A stretch of DNA of 16,284 nt from an uncultured Pseudomonadota bacterium (GTDB lineage: Bacteria > Desulfobacterota_B > Binatia > UBA9968), in contig CAMLCX010000046.1 of the NCBI GenBank assembly GCA_946478635.1, forward strand, positions 1-16,284. The letters run 5' to 3'. Shown piece by piece: positions 7,312 to 13,228 of this stretch. The notes below the pieces were generated by a model. The model saw nothing but the letters and a program-made list of their open reading frames with translations. It did no database searches and was not told the origin of the DNA. The position numbers and the translations under genes were made by a program. Numbering within the stretch: the stretch's first letter is position 1; each line of letters begins with the position of its first letter.

Positions 7312-8448
7312 TTAAACCTCCAGTCCATATAGGCGCACCGGATTGTCCCAAAGGATTTTCCGCCGCGACGCTTGCGAGATGTGATCGTTCTTGGTGAGAT
7401 CGCCCACGGTGCGATCGGGAAATTTGCCGATGCAATCGCTGTGCGGGTAGTCGGTGGCGATGGTCAGGTAGTCGTCGCCGACATGCTCGATGAATACCGG
7501 CGCGAGCTCTTCGCCCGCTTCGCAACTTGCCCAGCACTGGCGCTTGAAATAGTAACTCGGTTTTTCCCGGGTGGTCTTTGCCTGGCCGTGCCCTTCATGT
7601 TCCCAATGTTCGTCCATGCGCTCGAGCCAGAACGGCACCCAGCCGCAGCCCGATTCGAGATAAGCGACTTTTAGCTTGGGAAATTTTTCCAGCACGCCGT
7701 CGGCGCAGAAATTCAAACTGGCGAGCATCTGTTCGAGCGGATGGCAGGCGACGTGCCGGCCAAACTCGCTGTAGCGGTCCGAGCCGGCTTGCTCAAGAAC
7801 GGTGCGCGCGCCTTCATGGACGCACACGGCGACTCCGAGATCGGCCGCCGCTTCATAGACCGGATGGTAGTCCGGGCTGGAAAGCGTTCGACCGCAAAGC
7901 TTGTTGGGGCGCCAAAAAATTCCAACGAGGCCGAGTTTCTCCTTGGCGTGGCGCAGCTCTTCCACGGCCCGCGGCGGATCCTGCAACGGGATCAGGCAGA
8001 CGCCGTGGAGCCGCTTGGGATCGTAGCTGCAATAATCGGCCAGCCAGGTGTTGTAAGCGCGGCAAATCGCTGTGCTCAGTTCCGGGTCGAGATTGTCGCG
8101 CCACATAATGTAGAGGCCGAGCGTGGGAAAGAGCACGCTCACGTCGACGCCTTCGCGGTCCATGTCGCGCACATTGGAGGGCGCGTCGAACTTTGCCGCC
8201 AGCGCGTCGGCGAAGGTTTCGCGCCAGCGCCTGGAGGCGCCGAAGGTAAAACCGAAATCCTCCTGTTTGCTGGTACCGCGCATCTTGTCGGCGTCGGAGA
8301 TTGGTTGGCCGTCGATGGAACGGCGCGACTGGTTGGGGCCTTCGATCTTGACCCGGTTGCGAAACTTGGCGGGTAGATATTTTTCAAACAAGTCGGTCGG
8401 CTCGAGCACGTGCCGATCGGCATCGATAACTTTAAATCCATCTCTCAT
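7312..8448 (-). CDS. Amidohydrolase-2 family protein (COG2159)
   Basis: 378 residues, full length. Probable metal-dependent hydrolase or decarboxylase. N-terminal DADRHVLEP gives Asp11, His13 and Glu16; VCVHEGAR carries His211; and IATDYPHSD near the C-terminus carries Asp333 and His336. These match the metal and general-base positions seen in the paralogue at the left edge of the window. The start is GTG 8451 or ATG 8448; I prefer the ATG because GGGAG lies 6 bases before it. The distal end contains the ribosome site of the dehydrogenase gene (GGAGG overlapping the last codons), so translation of the two is probably coupled. No substrate can be named; hydratase-like or decarboxylase chemistry is possible in this family. 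Confidence 0.91.
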   Translation of the reverse strand: MRDGFKVIDADRHVLEPTDLFEKYLPAKFRNRVKIEGPNQSRRSIDGQPISDADKMRGTSKQEDFGFTFGASRRWRETFADALAAKFDAPSNVRDMDREGVDVSVLFPTLGLYIMWRDNLDPELSTAICRAYNTWLADYCSYDPKRLHGVCLIPLQDPPRAVEELRHAKEKLGLVGIFWRPNKLCGRTLSSPDYHPVYEAAADLGVAVCVHEGARTVLEQAGSDRYSEFGRHVACHPLEQMLASLNFCADGVLEKFPKLKVAYLESGCGWVPFWLERMDEHWEHEGHGQAKTTREKPSYYFKRQCWASCEAGEELAPVFIEHVGDDYLTIATDYPHSDCIGKFPDRTVGDLTKNDHISQASRRKILWDNPVRLYGLEV

Positions 8449-8518
8449 CACGTACTCCCATGGGTGATTTGTCGCCGCGATCGAAGCACGAGCGCGTTCG
8501 CTTTCATCGGGCTTTTCA

Positions 8519-8548
8519 TAAATAGGACGAGTTCATGGAGGGAGTCAA
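8519..8548 (-). promoter_or_regulatory. Possible sigma70-like promoter of the amidohydrolase-dehydrogenase operon
   Basis: On the minus strand TTGACT (8548-8543) and TATTTA (8524-8519) lie 18 bases apart, about 70 bases before the ATG at 8448. The -35 is strong, the -10 weak. Confidence 0.4.
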
Positions 8549-8603
8549 CAGCGGCTCTTGGCGGAGGCCGCATCGATCTCCGTCGAAGCAGCCAGAAGAC
8601 CCA

Positions 8604-8625
8604 GAGCGCGTTGTTCAACGCGCTC
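8604..8625. repeat. Perfect 10-bp inverted repeat in the divergent intergenic region
   Basis: Arm GAGCGCGTTG (8604-8613), two-base spacer, then its exact complement (8616-8625). It lies about 70 bases before the cyclase start and over 150 bases from the divergent amidohydrolase. A third copy of the half-site GAGCGCGTT occurs at 8490-8498, close to the amidohydrolase. It could be an operator or a transcript hairpin; there is no T-run. Confidence 0.6.
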
Positions 8626-8696
8626 AATGAAGCCCCGCTCGTGCGGGTTTTCGGCATAGACTGTCCGTAGCTCCCCGTAGTAGATTGCACTCGCCT

Positions 8697-10373
8697 ATGA
8701 ATGTCCGCCGCACGCGCTTGACGACAGGGATCATCCTGTTTTCCTATCTAACCACCCATCTGTTGAATCACGCTCTCGGGCTGCTTTCCCTCGACGCGAT
8801 GGAAGCCGGGCGGATTTGGTTTTTGGCCCTGTGGCGCAACCCGGTCGCGACCACGGCGTTCTACGGCGCCTTGCTCACTCACTTCTCGCTTGCGCTTTGG
8901 GCGATTTACCAGCGGCATCATCTCCGTATGCCGGTAGGGGAAGCATTGCAGCTTACACTCGGCCTTTGCATACCGCCGTTGTTGGCGGTTCATTTTGTCG
9001 GCACTCGCATGGCCTACGAATGGCACGGAGTGGAAGACTCTTATGCGAAAACGGTGTTGACGCTTTGGTATCTGAGCCCGGTTTACGGCGTCCGGCAGGC
9101 GCTGCTCATCGCGGTCGCCTGGACGCACGGCTGCATCGGGCTTTATTATTGGCTGCGGCTTCGGCGCTTCTACTCGCGTTATGCCGTGCTGTTTTTCTCC
9201 GCCGCTCTACTATTGCCGGTCTTGGCCCTGCTCGGCTTTGTTCAGGCAGGCCGCCAAGTGGAGTTTTTGATCGCCCGCGACCCCGGCTGGATCGAGCACA
9301 TAAAGGAAATCACCCATGCCGCCGCGATCGGCGACGGCCAATCTCTGGTCCGCTTGCATGACGGCATTATCTACGGTTTCTGGAGTTGTCTGGGATTCGT
9401 TCTGATCGCGCGCATGCTCCGCCAGCTGAAAGACCGGCGGAGCCGCGTCCGCATCGCTTACCCCGACGGCCGCGCCGTCCAAGTGCCGCGCGGCTTTTCC
9501 GTCCTGGAGGCGAGCCGTTTCGCCGGCATTCCGCACGCATCGGTGTGCGGCGGCCGCGGCCGCTGTTCGACTTGCCGCATCCGCGTCGCGGGATTTTCGT
9601 CGCTGCCGCCGGCGAGCGCCACCGAACAACGCGTGCTCGATCGTGTCGGCGCGCCGCCAAACGTCAGGCTGGCTTGCCAGCTTAGGCCGACGGGAAAGGT
9701 ATCGGTGACGCCGCTTCTCCCTGCGAGCGCGCAGGCGAGCGACGGCTACGCGCAGCCCTCCTATCTCGCCGGACAGGAACGAACGATCGCGGTTTTGTTC
9801 GCCGATCTGCGCACCTTTACCGGCATCGCCGAGCAAAAATTGCCCTACGATCTGGTTTTTCTTTTGAACAATTACTTTGAGACGGTCGGCGAATGCATCA
9901 CAAGCGCGGGCGGTATGGTCGACAAGTTCATCGGCGACGGCGTGATGGCATTGTTCGGCGTCGAGTCGGGTCCGGAAGAAGGATGTCGCCAGGCGCTATC
10001 GGCGGCCAGAGGAATGGTCGAGCGCGTGAATCGGTTGAGCGAATCGCTCTCCGAGGAATTACCCCAACCGCTGAAGCTCGGCGTCGGCATTCACTGCGGG
10101 CCGGCGGTGGTCGGGCGCATGGGTTACGGTACGACCGTCCATGTTACGGCGATCGGTGACACGGTAAACGTGGCGAGCCGCCTGCAGGATTTGACCAAGG
10201 AATACGGCTGCCAACTGGTCATTTCGGAAGAAGTTGCGACGCGCTCCGGGATGGATGCGAGGGCCCTGCCGCGCCATGAGTTGACGGTTAGAAACCGGCG
10301 CGAAGCGTTGACGATCTTTGTTGTGGATGATGTAGCGGTGCTTGGTGGTAAGGAGAACGCCGCGGGGGAATAA
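8697..10373 (+). CDS. Membrane class III adenylate/guanylate cyclase with 2Fe-2S ferredoxin domain
   Basis: 558 residues from ATG 8697 (TTG 8685 is an alternative; neither has a clear ribosome site). Domain order: six hydrophobic helices up to about residue 242; a plant-type ferredoxin domain (about 250-345) with Cys284, Cys290, Cys293 and Cys327, i.e. C-x5-C-x2-C...C, which binds 2Fe-2S; then a class III cyclase domain (about 362-545). The cyclase has all key positions: metal Asp370 (ADLRTFT) and Asp414, Lys410 (VDKFIGDG), Asp488/Thr489 and Asn491/Arg495 (GDTVNVASR), consistent with an active homodimer making cAMP. The anchor has regularly placed histidines (21, 25 in THLLNH; 62; 99; 144), as in succinate-dehydrogenase or cytochrome-b membrane subunits, suggesting haem. 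The likely role is to turn redox state at the membrane into a cyclic-nucleotide signal (inference). It stands alone, divergent from the amidohydrolase operon. Confidence 0.93.
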   Translation: MNVRRTRLTTGIILFSYLTTHLLNHALGLLSLDAMEAGRIWFLALWRNPVATTAFYGALLTHFSLALWAIYQRHHLRMPVGEALQLTLGLCIPPLLAVHFVGTRMAYEWHGVEDSYAKTVLTLWYLSPVYGVRQALLIAVAWTHGCIGLYYWLRLRRFYSRYAVLFFSAALLLPVLALLGFVQAGRQVEFLIARDPGWIEHIKEITHAAAIGDGQSLVRLHDGIIYGFWSCLGFVLIARMLRQLKDRRSRVRIAYPDGRAVQVPRGFSVLEASRFAGIPHASVCGGRGRCSTCRIRVAGFSSLPPASATEQRVLDRVGAPPNVRLACQLRPTGKVSVTPLLPASAQASDGYAQPSYLAGQERTIAVLFADLRTFTGIAEQKLPYDLVFLLNNYFETVGECITSAGGMVDKFIGDGVMALFGVESGPEEGCRQALSAARGMVERVNRLSESLSEELPQPLKLGVGIHCGPAVVGRMGYGTTVHVTAIGDTVNVASRLQDLTKEYGCQLVISEEVATRSGMDARALPRHELTVRNRREALTIFVVDDVAVLGGKENAAGE

Positions 10374-10440
10374 ATTAGAATTTCATTTGCCGCATGGATG
10401 AATCGGTCTTAGCCGCTTGCCCTCACCCACCGAGGCGGCG

Positions 10441-10461
10441 GCCTCTCCCGGTGGGAGAGGC
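10441..10461. repeat. REP-like palindrome
   Basis: GCCTCTCCC (10441-10449), loop GGT, then GGGAGAGGC (10453-10461): a perfect 9-bp stem. Just before it is the CCTCACCC string at 10421-10428. This combination resembles extragenic palindromes scattered in many proteobacterial and related genomes. It lies between two converging genes. Confidence 0.6.
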
Positions 10462-10489
10462 TAAGAAGCGCCGATCAGTCGCCGGCTTT

Positions 10490-10510
10490 CTAAGGAAGTC
10501 CTTCCTTTAG
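10490..10510. terminator. Possible bidirectional terminator hairpin between converging genes
   Basis: CTAAGGAA (10490-10497) pairs with TTCCTTTAG (10502-10510) across a four-base loop with one bulged base. It lies 16 bases beyond the stop of the selenoprotein gene and 117 beyond the cyclase stop. T-runs on either side are poor, so this is a weak call. Confidence 0.35.
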
Positions 10511-10525
10511 TTATATAGAGCACTT

Positions 10526-11104
10526 TCAATCCACTCTCGGCGCCGGCGCCAGGCCCGCGGTGGTATCGGCGAGCACCGCGCCGTGCTCGATGCCGAGGGT
10601 TTTGATCCAGCGTTGCTGGCCCAAGGTCAAAGCGATGAAAAAGCCGAGCTCCACGAGTTCCGGGATCGTGAAGTGCTGATGGAGTTTTGCCCAGAGCGCA
10701 TCATCGGCGATGTCGGAATTCCAGGCAATTGCGCTGGTGTAGGTCAGAGCGACTTTTTCTCGTTCGGTAAATTTATCCGAGTCGGCAAAATTGAGCAGCT
10801 CGTCGTATTTCGCTTCGGTGAGTCCCTGCCGTCCAGCCTGGACGGAGCGCTGTACGCCTCAATACTCGCACTGGATCGATTTCGAGACGTAGACGCGACA
10901 GAGCTCTTTGAGCGCATGATCGGCGACGCCGTTACGAAAAGTGAGCTCCCAGGCTTGCGAGAAAGCGCGAATGACATTGGGTACATGAGCGCGCACCGCC
11001 TGGCTTTCCGGGCGCGGCGTGCCTTCGCGGCGCGCCAGCTCGAGATAGCCTCTGATTTCCGGATCTGTCACCGTTTTTGGATCGACGTAAGGAATGTACG
11101 GCAT
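10526..11104 (-). CDS. Carboxymuconolactone decarboxylase/AhpD-like selenoprotein (CxxU; in-frame TGA read as Sec)
   Basis: 192-residue protein if the TGA at 10861-10859 (codon 82) is read as selenocysteine. ATG 11104 has GGAGG 6 bases upstream. Before the TGA, the 81 residues contain the family core LCRVYVSKSIQCEY; after it the same frame continues with GVQRSVQAG, then LLNFADSDKFTEREKVAL and LVELGFFIALTLGQQRW, all typical of carboxymuconolactone decarboxylase/AhpD helices, to a TGA at 10526. The first TGA therefore replaces the second Cys of the redox motif: Cys79-Glu-Tyr-Sec82. In AhpD this motif is the peroxidase/disulphide-reducing site, so a thiol-redox role fits better than lactone decarboxylation. 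A SECIS-like hairpin follows the TGA. It is the last gene of the operon, 36 bases after the ACMSD-like gene. The alternative is a nonsense mutation or sequencing error; the exact placement argues against that. Confidence 0.85.
10829..10845 (-). promoter_or_regulatory. Bacterial SECIS-like hairpin downstream of the in-frame TGA
   Basis: On the coding (minus) strand CCGTCCA, loop GGC and TGGACGG form a perfect 7-bp stem. The loop begins after 20 bases from the TGA (bases 10858-10839 between them) and starts with G, as bacterial SECIS elements bound by SelB do; the core CAGGCUG resembles CAGGUCUG of the E. coli fdhF element with one loop base fewer. The element is inside the coding sequence, as bacterial SECIS elements are. 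Confidence 0.7.
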
Positions 11105-11140
11105 GGTTCACCTCCGTTTTCAGTCGTGAATAAGTTCAAC

Positions 11141-12133
11141 TTATTGTAATCCGAGCAGCCTTGCGGCGTTGTCGCCCAACACATTGTTTTTATCTGTTTC
11201 GCTGAGCCCGGTGAGATGCTCAACGATCCGCACCTGGCCCGCATCGATCATCGGCGTCGGATAGTCAGTGCCAAGTAGCACATGATCGGCGCCCATGGTT
11301 TTGATGAGGAATTCCAGCGAAGCAGGATCGAAAACACAGGTGTCGAAGTACATGCGGCTCAAGTATTCGTAGATCGGACGGCTGATCATGTCGCGGGCTT
11401 CATGACGACTCGTCTGACCATGACGCCAGCGGCCGCGGATCCAAGGCGAGTAGCCGCCACCGTGGGCGCAACAGACTTTTAATTGCGGCAATCGCTCGAG
11501 CACGCCACCGAAGATCAAGCTTGCCTGCGCGATGGTGGTTTCCAACGGGTTGCCGATTAGATTGATCAGCGCATATTTTTTCAGCCGGTCGGCGGCGGCG
11601 ACTTCGTGTGGATGAATGAAAACCAGCACGCCTTGTTCCTGGGCGCGTTCGAAAAAAGAGAAAAATTCCGGCTCGTCCAAATTCTTGCCGCCGTGACTCG
11701 CGGGGATCAAAACGGACCGCATACGGTGTTCTTTGACGATCCGGTCCAGCTCGCGGACCGCTTCGCCGGTGTCTTGAAAGGGCACGATGCCCATACCGAC
11801 CATCCGCCCCGGATAGCGAGCCGCATCATCGGCAATCGCATCATTGACGATCTGACACACATTCACCGCGGCGGCGGTGGGTGCCCGGAGGGGCAGCAAG
11901 GGCGGCAGCAGCGACTCGACGATGACGTCGACGTTTTCCGCGGCCATCTCGCGCAATCGAAGGTCAACGTCGATCAAGTTGGCGCGCAGTCGAGTGGAAC
12001 GGCCGGTTTCCTGAACGATGACGTCGTGACCTTGGGCGTCTTTCTCGACGCGGCAACCCATGCTCTTGGGGTCGCGCCGGATCGCCTCGACGTATTTTGC
12101 CGGCGCGGTATGGCTGTGGACGTCAACTCTCAT
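11141..12133 (-). CDS. ACMSD-like amidohydrolase (amidohydrolase-2 family)
   Basis: 330 residues. Closest in pattern to 2-amino-3-carboxymuconate-6-semialdehyde decarboxylase: His6 and His8 in VDVHSHTAP, His174 in FIHPHE, His224 in AHGGGYSPW, and Asp290 in GTDYP, corresponding in order and spacing to the zinc ligands and catalytic histidine of that enzyme; Arg45 lies where the substrate-carboxylate arginine is expected. So a zinc-dependent non-oxidative decarboxylase or hydrolase of a carboxylated ring or ring-cleavage product is likely, but the exact substrate is not given by sequence. The start is ATG 12133 (GGAG 9 bases upstream) rather than TTG 12148. It is 34 bases downstream of the broken binding-protein gene and 36 bases upstream of the selenoprotein gene. 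It is the most ACMSD-like of the three amidohydrolases in the window. Confidence 0.9.
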   Translation of the reverse strand: MRVDVHSHTAPAKYVEAIRRDPKSMGCRVEKDAQGHDVIVQETGRSTRLRANLIDVDLRLREMAAENVDVIVESLLPPLLPLRAPTAAAVNVCQIVNDAIADDAARYPGRMVGMGIVPFQDTGEAVRELDRIVKEHRMRSVLIPASHGGKNLDEPEFFSFFERAQEQGVLVFIHPHEVAAADRLKKYALINLIGNPLETTIAQASLIFGGVLERLPQLKVCCAHGGGYSPWIRGRWRHGQTSRHEARDMISRPIYEYLSRMYFDTCVFDPASLEFLIKTMGADHVLLGTDYPTPMIDAGQVRIVEHLTGLSETDKNNVLGDNAARLLGLQ

Positions 12134-12167
12134 CTGTCGGTTCTCCAATCTTTGTGGTGCGGGTTGG

Positions 12168-12593
12168 CTATTGTTTCATGAGCTGTTTGAAGAATCCTTC
12201 TTCTTCCAGCTTCTTGAGAAACTTGAGCTCGACAAAATCGGCGGGATTTTTCCCCTTGGCCGGATGGCTATGTCAGCGCCCTGCGCGGCGGCGGCCACAG
12301 TCGCGGCGCCGCCGACTTGCGAGACATCGATGGAACCGCCGAGCATGGCCTGAATCGGACGCGCGCCCGAAACGTAAACCAGTTCCGTTTCCAGGCCGTA
12401 TTTTTCAAAGAGCTTGAGCCTCGTGAGCGATCCAAAACGGCGGATTCGCATAGGCAAAGGCGCTGTAGGCGAGCCGCACTGTTTTTGCCGGTGTCGCCGC
12501 AAAGAGTGTCGCTGGAAGGATCAGTAACGCAACGTAACCGCTCGTGATGATAATTTGCACGCAAATGTTGATGGACAGGCGGCGGCCAGACAT
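12168..12593 (-). pseudogene. Broken TauA/NMT1-type ABC transporter substrate-binding protein gene
   Basis: Three pieces of one gene lie in three frames. Piece 1 (12593 to about 12418) has a good ribosome site (GGAGG, 4 bases), a signal peptide (YVALLILPATLFA) and the binding-protein start VRLAYSAF...FWIAHEA. One extra base near 12412-12418 then shifts the frame. Piece 2 (about 12416-12264) carries KLFEKYGLETELVYVSG and GSIDVSQVGGAA to GADIAI, the usual ligand-lobe start. At about 12255-12268 the frame shifts again and piece 3 gives only the final 29 residues (KGKNPADFVELKFL to LMKQ, stop 12168). The pieces total about 138 residues against roughly 330 in intact relatives, so about 190 internal residues are missing. 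No transporter permease or ATPase lies nearby. The intact gene would have bound a small organic acid or sulfonate-like ligand in the periplasm. Confidence 0.85.
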
Positions 12594-12605
12594 ATTGCCT
12601 CCACT

Positions 12606-13091
12606 CTAGGCCGACTGTTCCCAATCTTTGAGAATCTGATTGAGCTGCTCGCGGATTTCCGCGTCGCTCTTGGTCAGGTCCATGGGCTTGCCGAATGGTT
12701 GCGGCACGTCGACGCCGCTCGGCCAATAAACTTCCACTGAGTTGCCGTCGGGATCCTGGGCGTAAATGCTCACGGTATTGCCGTGACTCACCACCCGGTT
12801 GATCGGCACCCGGTTCTCGACGAAAACTCCGTAAAAATCTTTGACGTCTTTCAGCGTGGCGCAGCGGAAGGAGATTTGCTGGATGACGTTGACGTTCGTT
12901 TCGTCATTGCGCCCCGGCGCCAGGTAGAGCTCATGATGTTCGGCCAGACGGTCCTGCGCGGTCATGAAAACCGCGCCGCGCGGGCTCCGGTCGCTCACCT
13001 GAAGGCCGAGGATGTCGCGGTAGAACGCGACGGAACGCTCGATGTCGCGAACGTAAAATCCCAAGTGACCCAATGAAGTGACTTTCGGCAT
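12606..13091 (-). CDS. VOC family protein (glyoxalase/extradiol dioxygenase-like)
   Basis: 161 residues, one vicinal-oxygen-chelate domain made of two beta-alpha-beta-beta-beta modules. Module 1: LGHLGFYVRDIERSVAFYRDILGL, with His9 as first metal ligand. Module 2 starts around ISFRCATLKDVKDFY and ends in DPDGNSVEVYWP, with Glu120 as last ligand; His53 (EHHELYL) is a further candidate ligand. This pattern fits a divalent-metal enzyme such as a glyoxalase or a one-domain catechol-2,3-dioxygenase relative, but the short length and single domain leave the reaction open. The C-terminal 30 residues (KPMDLTKSDAEI to WEQSA) are charged and helical. It is the first gene of the operon: GGAGG lies 4 bases before the ATG and a sigma70-like promoter just upstream; the binding-protein relic starts 13 bases downstream. 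Confidence 0.9.
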   Translation of the reverse strand: MPKVTSLGHLGFYVRDIERSVAFYRDILGLQVSDRSPRGAVFMTAQDRLAEHHELYLAPGRNDETNVNVIQQISFRCATLKDVKDFYGVFVENRVPINRVVSHGNTVSIYAQDPDGNSVEVYWPSGVDVPQPFGKPMDLTKSDAEIREQLNQILKDWEQSA

Positions 13092-13123
13092 AAATCCTCC
13101 AAGGACGCAGATTGGATGAGTGG

Positions 13124-13153
13124 ATTGTTAATTGGTCGGATGGCTGCTGTCAA
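13124..13153 (-). promoter_or_regulatory. Sigma70-like promoter of the VOC-amidohydrolase-selenoprotein operon
   Basis: On the minus strand a perfect TTGACA (13153-13148) and AACAAT (13129-13124; 4 of 6) lie 18 bases apart, giving an expected leader of about 25 bases before the VOC ATG at 13091. The preceding gene (murJ) ends at 13229 on the same strand, so this would separate the two units. Confidence 0.5.
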
Positions 13154-13228
13154 TCTTTGGGGGAAATTCGCTTTTGTCGCCGCAACCTTCGTTGTCACCG
13201 GATATAAACTCGCGGCTTGAACCCTAGC

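Noticed and set aside
7307..7537. 77-residue N-terminal extension of the D-2-hydroxyacid dehydrogenase.
   Set aside because: Overlaps the end of the upstream amidohydrolase, is arginine- and histidine-rich like an out-of-frame read, and a clear ribosome site marks ATG 7306.
8634..8651. CCCGC-TCGT-GCGGG hairpin followed by TTTT, in the cyclase leader; possible terminator or attenuator.
   Set aside because: Stem only 5 bp and only four T; no gene ends just upstream on the plus strand. Not strong enough to list as a feature.
10859..11104. Carboxymuconolactone decarboxylase gene as an 81-residue truncated protein or pseudogene.
   Set aside because: Family sequence continues in the same frame for 110 codons after the TGA, the TGA replaces the expected redox Cys, and a SECIS-like hairpin follows. 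Selenocysteine explains all of this better.
10583..11149. 188-codon open frame on the plus strand.
   Set aside because: Antisense shadow of the selenoprotein gene in GC-rich DNA; no family resemblance and no ribosome site.
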